DNA from: Corythucha ciliata
Taxonomy: Eukaryota; Arthropoda; Insecta; Hemiptera; Tingidae
Assembly (NCBI GenBank): GCA_038030265.1
Contig: CM075941.1
Coordinates: 18,786,001 to 18,850,000 of the forward strand
Reading direction: 5' to 3'
Length of the DNA: 64,000 bases
A program made the position numbers and the translations under genes. Shown piece by piece: positions 22,981 to 34,028 of the stretch. The notes under the pieces were generated by a model that was given only the letters and a program-made list of their open reading frames with translations, did not search any database and had not been told where the DNA came from. Each line of letters opens with the position of its first letter. Position 1 is the first letter of the stretch.

Positions 22981-25060
22981 GTTATCACCGATATTCGAGT
23001 TCATTCACCAGCCATCACAGTGTTAAGAGAGGAGCATGACCCCCCCTCCTTCTCATCACTTTGAACGAATAAAAATGTAAATGGGAGAGCCGCAAACCTT
23101 GAGCCGGTTAATAAACAAACAATCTCGGTTTTTGCTCCCAACACATTTCCTTCAAGATCAAAAAAAAAAACAGAACTACACCAGCGGCCTTACACAAATT
23201 CACTGGAAACTATATTCACACTGTAAAACACGCAAAGTTTGTTACATTTAATTTTGGGTCCTTATAAGCTGCAAGAACGATCAACGCTCAGTTAAAAGTC
23301 AGCCGTTCTCAAATGCACAATGCAAACAACAAAATAATGTTCCAAGGGTATGAACTCGGTCTAGAAGAAAATACGGTCAAAACTTGAAGATGTTTATTTC
23401 ATTTATCTTGTTCGTCTGACACAGTTTAGCAACAATATTTCTTATTCTTTTTTTCATATTAAGAGGAATCCCCTCGATAACATGTTTCTGTATTATTTGT
23501 TTCCCTGTTAATATTTGTTCTTCATTCAAGTAAACAGAGGCTTTAAAAAAAATGTTCTACTTTTTTCATTATCTATTTATTCGTCTTCTTGAAAAAATTA
23601 AGTGGATTCGCCCCCCCCCCCGCCCCATTAATAAAACATCTTAGCTCTGTTGATTAAATGAATTCATCACCTCCATGGAAGAGTTACGAGGACTCGAGGA
23701 GGTTTTTTAAGATGAAGTCAGCCGATGCATCCAATCTCCCTCAGCCACGGGTAGCAACCTGGGATGCGACTAATGAAATAATAAGCAAATTCCACGAAAA
23801 CCTTCCTTAGTATCGTGACGAGATATACCCTAGAGACATTCCTCAGTTCAATTTGTAAATAAAAGGCTTCAAAAATAGCTATAAACTACCGTGTCTCTAT
23901 ACTTTGGTGATGTGGGAAAGGAAGACTGATGACGGACTGTTTTTTGTTGGGGGGGGGGGGACAAAAATGTAAAAGTAAATTTACTAACGGTTTACGTTGT
24001 TCTGAAACGAAGTTCGAGTTAAAAGACAAAACAAAAAATTATGGGTTTCTCAATTAAGGCTTTGAACTTTGAGGTATCCGTTGATACAAGGACTTGAGCT
24101 CAGCCAACAATTTATTTTGAAACTCAACCCTCACGTCTGTTGTTTTTGATATATTTTTTCGCTTCCTTTAGAGAAATGAAAAAACCTGTTGATTTCACCC
24201 CTGAACTAAACTCACACTCATCAACGAAACGAAAAAGTCAGCAGAAATGTTCGGCAAATGGTGCTTGTACTTTATCCCCGAACAGCGGCTATTTGGCCCT
24301 ACCCAACAGGCCGGTGTGAAACGTGAATTCCAGGTCCCAAAGGAGACAACCCCGACTTTGTTTGCTGTAACATGCACAGGCTGCCTCCGAAGGTTATAAG
24401 GGACCACAGGTAGATTTTCTACTTACGGTCTTATAATTTCCTTGTCAATTTTGTGAGATTAAACGGTTCTTTCAAGGGTCTCCCATCGGGGCATATTTCC
24501 CGTAAACCATCTGCACCCGCCTTCTACTCGGCTTTTACCGCATTCGTTTTCCGGGATTAACGAATTCTCGCAAAATGGGGAGAAAGCCAACCAGGCAGCA
24601 AAATTAGGAAGTTAGAGGAGTAAAAAGCAGCAAATTTCACGTTCATCCCCCGAAGTAACTTTAAAACCACCGAATTTTATTCTCAGACTTATTTGAAAAA
24701 AGGCACTTCACTACAAATGCGCGGAATTCCCTGAAGATTGAAAGGCGTAGCCAGCCCTTGATCTATTGAATGGGCAGTTTCACTGGACAAGATGTCGTAT
24801 GCACCGTTGCCAATTGCAGGCTTACATTCGAGGATGAATTCCCAGAAAAAGAACTGGTAGTTCAACAACTCAGAACGCGTCGCTGGAAATTGTCACAGCA
24901 AGACTTCCGTGGTCGGTACGTGCCTAAAGTCTTCCTGGTGCTGGGTGCAACATACATTTTTTCCAAATTAACCCGATGGTGAGAAGGGGGGGGATCCGGC
25001 AAAGTTGGATTAGCAGGCCGGTGCAATTTTCTTTTTGAAAACGCCAAACATCACCAAATT
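22981..25060. other. unique DNA, no gene seen
   Basis: No array and no recognised domain. Contains C and G homopolymers (about 23611-23622 and 23949-23960). A 70-codon frame at 24770-24982 has a reasonable composition but no recognisable family. Confidence 0.4.
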
Positions 25061-25069
25061 CCGCAGCTA

Positions 25070-25560
25070 AAAATAAGTTTTTAGTGATCCAATTCCGTGA
25101 AACGGAATCATTTCAATGGCAACCAGGTGAAATTGGGTTTTCAGACAGCCAAAACACAAAGACATTAGGTTTCCAGTGAGCAGGACCCGCGGAAATGGTT
25201 CTTTGGTGAATAAAACCAGCAAAATTACCGTTTTAGTGATCCAAAACTGGTGAAAATGAGTTTCAAGTGTGAAAAAATCCGCGAAATTGGGTTTTGTACA
25301 AGGCGAAGCCACGAAATTGGGGTTTCTGCATTTAACCGTGAAATTGGTGTTTTAGTGAGCTAAACCTGAGAATTGATTAGTAATGCTGGATAGCCGAATC
25401 CGCTAAAATGGTCTTTATTATTGCGAGAAAATTCGCAAAATTTGTACGGGTTTATGGCCGAATCCAAGAAATTGGTGTTTCAGCAACAGAAATTCTCGAA
25501 ATAAGTTTTTTAGTGAGTAAACCCCGAAAAATTGGTTTTTTAGAGAGTGAAATCTGAGAA
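25070..25560 (+). repeat. family II array (GTGAGC variant)
   Basis: Units such as CGCGAAATTGGGTTTTGT, CGTGAAATTGGTGTTTTAGTG, GAAAAATTGGTTTTTTAGAG. Same subfamily as 13.1-14.1 kb. Confidence 0.7.
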
Positions 25561-25652
25561 ATTATAAGTGAGTGAGTGAGCGTTGTCGCGGCGAAACAAA
25601 ATGTGGTAACCCTGCATGTAGAATCTTTACTTTTCAATGGTACCTATTGGGT

Positions 25653-25725
25653 GGGCAGCTGCCCCACTACGGCTATGCGCTTTCAGGTCTTGGGAAGGGC
25701 ATCAACAGCCCACCCCTGCCTTCCT
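25653..25725 (+). repeat. repeat R3, copy 2
   Basis: Contains GGGCAGCTGCCCCACTACGG then CTATGCGCTTTCAGGTCTTG and CCCACCCCTGCC. Similar to 14138-14212, both next to family II arrays. Confidence 0.45.
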
Positions 25726-25859
25726 CTGGCTACGCCCAGGGATTGAAACAAGATGTTAAAATCCAGGATTGGTGGAGAAGTAAGACGATAAAATGCGGCA
25801 GTGGATGCCGCATTGTAGGAAAGTTTCGATTGGAGGGTGGTCGAGGCAGCTCTCCGGCT

Positions 25860-27115
25860 TAAGATATTGCAAATTTCGGATGGTAAATAGCAACGAAATT
25901 GAATATTTTGAAGGATAATTAGCTGCGAAGGCGCAAAATGGCCACGTTGCCTGTGCAAAACAAAAACGGGAGCAAAATCGCCTCGAAATTTTTTTAAGTA
26001 AGGCTTTTTTAAGTGAGCCACACCGTGAAACTTGTGTTTAATAATAGCCAACTCCACGAAAATGCCTTCGGAATGGGTCAGCAACGCTGGCTTTTCAATG
26101 TTACGACCCCCGTAATATTTTGTTTTTTCTGGAAGGAAATATTAATTCAACGAGCCAACTCTGCGAACCATAATTTTAGAAGGAATCGAACGCGTCCAAT
26201 TAATTTTTAGAGTGAATAAAACCCGCAAAATCGGTTTTGGGTTAACACAATCCCACTAAATTGGGTTTGAATGAGTCAACCCAGCGAAATTTTGTTTATG
26301 GAAGGGGTAACCTCTGTGAAAGTTTTTTTTTTTTTTAGTGGGAGGGCGAGAGAGCTATTAAAACTGGATTTTTACTGTGCCGAGACCGAGATATTTTGTT
26401 TTTGCAAAGGGTCAGACGCCTAAAATTTCTCTGGAAAATGAATCAACCACGCGAAATTGTTTTTCGAAAGGGTCAACATCGCGAAATTTAGGGTTTTCAG
26501 GCAGCGAAATTGTGCGAGTCGTTGTCCGGCGAAATAGGTTTTCGCTAAACCGCCAAAATGTTGTCTTTTTGAGGAGCCAGCCCCACGACATTTTTTTTTT
26601 TTCGGGTTCTGAGTGCGAACTCCACGAAATCGGGTTTCGAATTTTTTTTTTTTTTTTAATTTTGCTCTTGAAAGGAGCCAGCCCAGCGAAATTGCTTTTT
26701 AAATGAGCCAAAGGCCAACACGCTGGAAAATCAATGAGAAAAAAGAAGTGTGAAGACAGTTTTTTGGTTTATGACGTGCCAGATCCGGAAAATTTGGTTT
26801 TAGTAATACGACAAATCGTCGAATAACTTGTTTTAAGGCCTGAGGGGAAATTTGGTTATTGAATTAGTCAAAACCACGAAACCAGGTTCTGCGAGGGTTG
26901 AATCTGTGAAATACTTGGACTTCGTAAGTGCCCAACTAGCGGAATTACTTGTTTGAATGAGTCAACCCCGTGGAGTTGGTTTCTTGAATGGGCGGAATAT
27001 TGGTTTTTAGGGAGCCAGCCCCGCGATTTTTTTTTTTTTTTTTTGCCAGAGTGACAGCCCCGCGAAATTGAGTTTGAATGAGTCAACTCCGCAAAATTAC
27101 CCGATTGGTTCATGT
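25860..27115 (+). repeat. family II array, long
   Basis: Repeated CGCGAAATTG, TTTTTGAATGAGCCAACCC over 1.25 kb, with several poly-T runs of 10-20 bases in the T-rich part of the unit (about 26318-26337, 26590-26600, 26641-26658, 27028-27044). Confidence 0.75.
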
Positions 27116-30110
27116 TGGTAATTCATCAGAAATTCTCTAAGCTTAGGGTAATGCCATTTATAACTAGTTAATGACGTCAATTAACCAGGATTTTCGGGTA
27201 TTGTTGACCATAACGTCGTGTTAACGTCATTGACCGATTTACAATCTATACATATACGTTGGTATCATGACTAATAGCAATAGTCAAGCACTATTTTCAG
27301 GGCCTCGTGGCGTGAAAACTGTCATAGTAGTATAACAACATTAAAATGCTATTGAAATATGGGCTTCTGTTTATGGAAAGAGTGGGTTGTAGACTGACAG
27401 GTTAAAGGATTTTTTTATTAATTTTTTTCTAGGTGAGACTATGGTAGGAGAAGTGCTAACAGAATAGAACAGAGAACTCAGAGAGCTCGAGAAGGTTGTT
27501 TGGCAGATCTGGACGAGGGGCGTGGAGGAGGAGGGAGGGGGAAGCTTACGGACAAGCGGAGAGGAGCAGCGTTGACCCAGTTCCAAGCTCGAGAGTGCGA
27601 TGAACCCGACGCTCGTCGAGTGTCGAGCGAGAGTTACGCAATGAAACTCCAACACGCCCCGACCCCTCTCCACAGCAATCTGCTTGCCTTCAAAACGTCG
27701 CCCCCATCGCCTTCCACGTCCACTCCACACACACGTTAGTGCGATGTATTTAATTTAACGCTCAATTACACCCTTGTAGTTTTTTACCCTTCCTTATCAT
27801 CGACCTTTTCTGATAGTCTGAAGTATTTCACATTAATACACCTGTTGACGATAGACGAGATTTTAAGGGTAGATAACATAAATTTAAAGGATATATGTTA
27901 TATATTATGTCATTTCATGAAGGTATTTACTTTTCTGGGTCACGATATTACTCTCGTATAAATAAACAATAATTTTAGACTCACGACCTTTCATTTTTCA
28001 CTTTATTTCCCTTTTACCCTTACTCAACTTAATTTCGAGACGAGCAATCAGGTTCACGCTAACTTTTCTTTTCAAGATTTCGTAACTTTTTTTCTTTTTT
28101 TTTATTAGAATCCGCGGGGCTAAGCGAGAAGGACAAAAAAGAGTGAGAGGAGCGAGACGCCCCGGTCTCTGCCCTCTCGATGCGAGGCGCCTTGACCCAG
28201 GCATTAAGGGGGGACGAGACCCAGATCTTGTCTTGGTTTTTTTTTTTTTTTTTTTGAATGGCAAAAAAAAAGAAATTTTGTCAATCATGAGGTCATAAAA
28301 ACTGGCATAAATTGAAGCGAGAAAAACAGCGTTGAAACAAATAGGTTGCTACATGATTAGCTTCTATATGAACGATAAAGCGATAATTATTATTTTTTCA
28401 CGCATATTATTCAGCACTTCAAATTTTTATTTCTGTGTTTTTTTAACAAGGAGAAAGTGCAAGTCCCTCAACGCGAGATTATGGATTGACGAAGAGGTGT
28501 AAGGAGGGGGAAATATGACCTCGTTTAAAAAGCATATCTTAGGAGTCAAGGGTGGTCGTTGGTATTAAAAAAATAATACCGAATAAAAAAAACTGTAATT
28601 ATTCTTTCATTGAGAACAAGAAAAGATGAAAGGGAAATAACACGCATGGTGAACATGGAAACTTTCTATTTATTCACGTTCGAGAGTTCAATCAGGCTTA
28701 ACAGGGGGTTAAATTCTCCTACACCTAGGTCAAGTAATTGCACAGTAACATGTCTTCGAAATAAAAGATGAGATATATACAATAATTAGTTGTCCACGTT
28801 TTTGAACGCAAGGGATGATCCCAAAAAAATTAAAAATAATAAATTAATCGGGGAAAAAAAAAAAAAAAACGTGGAACAAGGGAAGGAAACTAAATAAATA
28901 TGGAACAAAAACAGAAGGCCTCGCCGCTCATCCAAGTACAAAAATTCAGGTCAACAAACTATATTGAGGGAGGTCAACTTTATTCACCGTCAATGTGAGA
29001 ACGGAAGAGGGAGAAGGGCGGGAATGCTCAAAAAACCAATCATGAGTATTTCAACAAAAAAATGTTACATTATAAAAATAAATGGAGCAGGGGGTGGCAG
29101 GCGTGAAGATGGACGGAGCGCACGGGAGCCAAATTAAGACGTGTACAGCGTGGAAAAAAAAATTGTTACTTTTTCTCCTGTGAACTTTGAATGAATGGCT
29201 ATATACTACACTGTTACGCAATTAACTGCATCTTACGCCATTATGCACTTGCGTCTGTGATTATCGGAAATGGTTTTTACCAGAGACAATTATCCTTGAT
29301 TATTTAGCACACAATTAATTTCAAGTGGCCGTAATTTATGTTTCAAGTCCTTCACTTCTGTCTGTCATCTCTCTCCGATACTTTTAATTTGTAATTATTA
29401 TAAAGGAAATTAATCACGGCAAAGGGGATATGCGTTTCAGTGCCTATTCGTATATTGACGACTATTTGTGAATTAAGGTCAATTAATTCGTTGGATAAAA
29501 AGGAACGAGATACATAACGAGATTTTTAAGAGCTTAAGCGAAACATGAAATATAGAATAAGTCAGAACAGTCCCTCTATTGTATTTTTCGATTTTTCTTT
29601 CTTATTTGCTTAAGAGCACTTTCTCTTTCAATATAAAAAAAAGTGAAAGTTTCCGCACAAGTCACCTTCTTCTCGACTGAACAAAAAAAGGGTTATTTAA
29701 ATAGCTCGAGGGTTCAAAAAAAAAAAAAAAATGCGATGTGCCGCTCCTTTGGCCGTGAACTTTTAAGGAGAAGAACTGACTTTCTTTTGAAAACGTTTCG
29801 GAAATGTGGGCTCAGACTCACCGCAGCACCTCAAAACATTTGCACTTGGCAGTAACTTCGCGAAAATGTATGATCAGTTGGAAATAGTTTGGTCGGTGGG
29901 GTGGATATACCATGCCTTTCATCTCAATGTACATGAACTCACGAGATTGGAGTGGCCAAAACCTCAAGTGAGCGGTTTAGTTCAGTTTTTTTCCAAGGCT
30001 CGGCCAAATAAGTGGGACCCAAGGGGTCGTCGAGGCTGAAAATGGAACGATTTGCCTTGTCGTTAGTTTTGAGGCGATTCCCTACTCCAGATTAACCCGT
30101 CACGAGTCTG
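27116..30110. other. unique DNA, no gene seen
   Basis: AT-rich, with a purine-rich block near 27510-27550 (GGAGGAGGGAGGGGGAAGC) and poly-A/T runs. Overlapping frames on both strands at 27.37-27.74 kb are low-complexity and I do not call a gene. Confidence 0.45.
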
Positions 30111-30129
30111 TAAAGGCTGTTCTTAGACA

Positions 30130-31450
30130 AGTACCGAGTTAGACATCGGGAAAAGTGCTAATGCCAAGTTTCTAACAATTATACGGGGCTAAAATTAAGA
30201 AAAAGCCCTCATTCGTCACCGAAATTGAGAAAACTACTTCAATTCGTGATATCTGGAGGAAACTCCGCCGTGAGATTGAGCAAAAGCGCTATACTTGCTA
30301 TTCTGAAAGCTGAAAGCTATAGTTCACTATACCGAAATTAAGAAAAAATACTATAATTATTTGCTTCTGGATGCTATTTCAAGGCTTAGGCAAATACTAC
30401 AATACGCTCATCCTCAGTTTCTGTAGTCCCTTACGCGACTAAAATTAAGAAGACGCGCCAATGTGCCATTTTTGGGGAACATACGCGGCTAATAAAAGAT
30501 ATGATAAGATAAGAGCTAACCCACAGCTAAAATTGAGAAGAACGTTATTTCAAGTAAAACTCGAGTAGAACCGCTAATTTGCGGAACAATTGAGAGAAAA
30601 AAAACGCTTATTCACGGTGAAAATTGGGAGAAATTGCTAATTCACGGCTAAAGTTGATAAAAAGCGATCATTCGCAGCTAAAATTGATGAATATCCATAA
30701 TTAGCGGCTATAGTTGAGAAAAATAAAGTGCTAATATATTCTCTCCGTTTTGGTAACGGCACCTTCATCTTTGAATTTAAGAAAAAGCGCTAATTCGTGA
30801 CTAAGGGTGAACAAATTCGCTTATTCGTGGCTGAAATTGAGAGAAACTCTTATGAAAAGGAGCCCATTCCCCTGCTAAAATTGAGAAAAGGTGCCAATTC
30901 ACGTATAAATTTCAGAAAACGCCAATGCGCGCTATCGGGAGGCAACTTCTTGGCGTAGCTGACAAAACAAATTGCCAATTTAGTGCTAAAAACAATACTT
31001 TTTAGGGCAATTGAAAGCTAAAATAATTAATATTGAAATGCCAATTCGCTGGAATGGAGAAAAACGCTAATTCGTGGGTGCATTTGATTATACGCCAATC
31101 CTGAAGATAACTTGTAAGCTAAAATTGGGGAAAAGAACTAATCCATGGCTAAAAGTGAACAAATTCGCTAATGCGCAGTTAAAAATTTAGAAAAGGCGCC
31201 AATTCACGGATAAAGTTCATAAAATGCCAATACTCGCTGTCGGGAGGCAACTTTTTGGCGAAAGCTGACAAAACAAATTGCTAATTTAAGTCTAAAATAG
31301 TAGAAAATCGCCAATTCGTTCGCGGTTAAAATTAATTATAACGCTAATTCCCGGCTTAAATAGAGGAAAGGCGGTAATAAATAAAACACCGCAATTTGCT
31401 ATTTCGGGAGGCTACTTTGTGCCTAAAATTGTGAAAAAGCCGTAATTTAA
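30130..31450 (+). repeat. family I array, long
   Basis: Over 1.3 kb of units such as GGCTAAAGTTGATAAAAAGC and GCTAATTCACGGCTAAA, typically 28-32 bases apart. A secondary longer period is visible: GCCAATTCACG...GGGAGGCAACTT...TGACAAAACAAATTGC occurs near 30.89-30.98 and again near 31.20-31.28 kb, about 300 bases apart. Confidence 0.8.
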
Positions 31451-31583
31451 AGCTGGATACACACATGCGGTACCTGCCAAGTAACGAACAAAATATTTTT
31501 TTCATTTTTAAGTTGGTCGGTTACTAGGGAATTGCTATTGGCGATTGTAGCTATCACTAGCGGCGCTAGTGTCGTGTGATAAT

Positions 31584-31788
31584 GGTCGCGTTTGCAAAAC
31601 TCCAGACTTGTTCAGCGCTTAATGAGTACTTAATATTTTTCCGTTGCAAAACTGTCAATCTAACTCAGCGCTGAGTAAGTGCTTAAACACGTCCCATCGC
31701 GATACAAAGCACCGTTGCAAAACTCCAGTAAGCGCTTAATTCTACACTTCAGTGCTTAAACACGAGCCCCGAGTTTTGCAACGCAACC
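31584..31788. mobile_element. MITE family G, copy 1
   Basis: Ends GGTCGCGTTTGCAAAACTC and GAGTTTTGCAACGCAACC are inverted. Internal sub-repeats GTTGCAAAACT and AGCGCTTAAT occur several times. Left flank AAT, right flank AAG, so a degraded 3 bp duplication. Same orientation as copy 2. Confidence 0.7.
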
Positions 31789-31849
31789 AAGGAAACCGGT
31801 ACTCCCCCCATATGTTAAATGATAACAAGTTTTGTGCTTTTTTAAATTG

Positions 31850-32150
31850 CTTTTTCGTGGTCAACGTCCGTAACATACCGGGAAGAAAGTAGTCAGTTGG
31901 CCTAAAGTGACGAGAACAGACGAACATGGTTTCTGATACATTTATACTCAAACGTCAAGCAAGCTCCCAAGTCCCAAACCTTTCGGCGGTCGACGTTCTC
32001 CCAACACTGGGCTAATTGATAACTGACACCGTCGAACCCTCAATTTTTGGGAAACAATGGCACGATAATGTTGTGTGCCGATTACGACGCGAAGAGCAAT
32101 CGAAGACACAGCAGTTTTCTCTGGATTCACCATTGAGAGACATCCCACGA
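31850..32150 (-). pseudogene. THAP zinc-finger domain relic
   Basis: THAP domains are C2CH zinc fingers that bind DNA. On the minus strand, about 32150-32040 reads NCCVFDCSSR then LSCHCFPK, the start of a THAP domain (C-x2-4-C, then the conserved FPK-like turn). Around 31950-31850 a different frame reads ETMFVCSRHFRPTDYFLPG, the conserved C-x2-H end of the same domain. The ~90 bases between hold stops in both frames, so the domain is broken by indels, or split by a very short intron, which is less likely. No downstream catalytic domain was found. The relic lies between two copies of MITE family G. Confidence 0.65.
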
Positions 32151-32519
32151 AAGCCTTATCATTTCTTTATTGGTACTCGCCTGCTCACCGTTTTCTTTTA
32201 GTGCTCAGACAACGGCACGGGTTCAGCATGGTCGAAAACGTTTTTGAAACTGTGTTTTCGAGTATTCTTGCTCCAACAAATAGCCGGTAGTGAAAGTTTC
32301 TGTACCCGCATAACCGTCTTGTTTTCTTGATTCGGCGATGCCAAAGGTACAATATCGAGGCCTCCTCGTCATCGTCGGATGTTTTAGCCGCAGTTCACGG
32401 TAAAAAAGTGTTCACTGACCAACATTTTTGATATATTATGGAACTTCCTCAATGTAGAAAACGTTTTTTGGTTTGTTGCCAAACGACAACAACAAATCAC
32501 ATGGAGTACCGGACTCAAT

Positions 32520-32723
32520 GGCCGCGTTGCAAAACTCCAGACTGGTTTAGCGCTTAATGAGCACTTATTCTTTTTCCGTTGCAAAACTGTCAATCTAGTT
32601 CAGCGCTGAGTAAGTGCTTAAACACGTCCCATCGCGATACAAATCACCGTTGCAAAACTCCAGTAAGCGCTTAATTTTACACTTCAGTGCTTAAACACGA
32701 GCCCCGAGTTTTGCAACGCAACC
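32520..32723. mobile_element. MITE family G, copy 2
   Basis: Close relative of copy 1 in direct orientation, ends GGCCGCGTTGCAAAACTCC and GAGTTTTGCAACGCAACC, flanked by AAT on both sides (32517-32519 and 32724-32726), a 3 bp duplication. Confidence 0.75.
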
Positions 32724-32937
32724 AATGTTTCTCTGAAACGCCACCATCTTAACGTATCCCTTAGCTACAATCGCCAATAAATTTATATTTTTAGGGCTAT
32801 TTGGGGGGGGGGACTGTTTTTCACGTGCCTAGCTCTGTTTATTAGTGACGTTAAGCTCCATATTTCTGTGAGAACACACACAATGCAAAATGTGTGTGTG
32901 TTTGTAAGGAGAGAAGGGTGAACACCTGCGCCAAAAG

Positions 32938-33030
32938 GTCATGATTTTCTCCGTAAGTTAAAGCAGCATGCTCAACCACATCTTCAGCGTCAATCCGTCG
33001 AAGCGTGGGCGCATCAAATAGCTTCAATGT
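32938..33030 (-). CDS. possible internal exon, weak
   Basis: On the minus strand a short stretch reads LKLFDAPTLRRIDAEDVV followed by EHAALTYGENHDLLAQ. This is protein-like and clearly different from the poly-pyrimidine DNA before it. It would be preceded by a pyrimidine tract ending AG and followed by CAG|GTGTTC, a weak donor. I recognise no family. It could be chance or an unrelated transposon fragment. Confidence 0.2.
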
Positions 33031-33600
33031 TCTTAATCCCAATAGGTACAAGTAGAATAAAAAGAAAAACACAAAATTGTTGACAACTGATAGCCTGCCA
33101 GAGAAGGCTTTCAGCGGATTTCCTCGTTAGCGGGAACGTTCGGTGGTTAAAAACTAAAAATACACATTAGACGTAACTTTTAACGGTAAGAACAGAACGC
33201 TGTTGTCCCCGCTAACAAGCAGGGACGCGGACGGTTGCCATAATCTCGACCCTCTAACATAAAGGTAATTTACTGTCTCTCCATTGGTTTAACAGCTTAG
33301 AGAGACAACGAATTCCTTGTACGTAAAAAAACAAAAACAACAACAACAACGCCCACTACAAGAATGACTCCCTGGATAACTCGATACTTCCGCTTTTTCA
33401 GTGTCAAAGCCAGCGTAACGCGGCTGTGTTGAGGTGAAAGGCCTACATCTGTCTAACGCAAGGCGCTATCTTTTTATCAGAACAGGGATCGACGATTTTC
33501 CTCCCACGAACTCGCATTTTTTCACAAATTCGCACTCTAGACCTTCGTACCGTGAATGAATATTAATCAAATATTACTGGTGGGGAGGGGGTGAAGGATC
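33031..33600. other. unique DNA, nothing recognised
   Basis: Includes an AAC run near 33340-33356. No gene or array was recognised. Confidence 0.4.
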
Positions 33601-33606
33601 ACTCAT

Positions 33607-33753
33607 AGCGTTTTCCATTTACATATAATTCTGCTTTTAGAGCAGTTCATTTCCACTCTTCCTCTCTGAATTAAAAAAATATGCGTTGATGGAGAAAACG
33701 AGTGGCAATGAATTTCTCCGGAGCAGAATTTTACGTACTAAATGAAAAACGTT
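33607..33753. mobile_element. foldback MITE, family F copy B
   Basis: Begins AGCGTTTTCCATTTACAT and ends inverted as AATGAAAAACGTT. The inner arms TTTCCACTC and GAGTGGCAATG are degraded compared with copies A and C. Confidence 0.6.
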
Positions 33754-33888
33754 ATCACGTGAGATTTCTCTCCTCCCTTTTCAGAAGGGGACCACACACG
33801 TGTCAAATTTACTTTAAATTTAAACAAATGCGTTTCAATTTACAGTTGGTCGGTTTCTATAGGCAATGCTAGAATGAAATTAATTAAT

Positions 33889-34028
33889 GGCGTTTTCTAT
33901 TTGCATAAAATTCAGCTCTGGAGCCGAGCATTTCCACTTGTTTTCTCCGTTACCATACGATATAATTCCGAGAAGACGGGTGGAAATGCTCGGCTCCAGA
34001 GCTGAATTTTATGCAAATGGAAAACGCT
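33889..34028. mobile_element. foldback MITE, family F copy C
   Basis: The best preserved member. CATAAAATTCAGCTCTGGAG and CTCCAGAGCTGAATTTTATG are perfectly inverted, flanked by GCGTTTTC / GAAAACGC. The loop contains ATAATTCCGAGAAGACGGG. TTAA occurs near both ends (33884-33887 and 34029-34032), a possible piggyBac-type target, but the exact ends do not match symmetrically. Confidence 0.75.

Larger units (their letters stand above)
31536..32779. mobile_element. candidate element bounded by 18 bp inverted repeats, with a THAP relic
   Basis: TATTGGCGATTGTAGCTA (31536-31553) is perfectly inverted at 32762-32779. The 1.24 kb inside holds two direct copies of a ~204 bp MITE and, between them on the minus strand, a THAP zinc-finger relic. 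No target duplication was identified next to the 18 bp repeats. It may be a DNA transposon remnant, or an old insertion flanked by chance duplications. P elements and some hAT-like proteins carry THAP domains, but no transposase core was seen. Confidence 0.4.

Noticed and set aside
27500..27739. Gly/Arg-rich 79-codon frame as an exon
   Set aside because: It is low-complexity purine-rich DNA, a similar-length frame is open on the other strand, and no splice sites are convincing.
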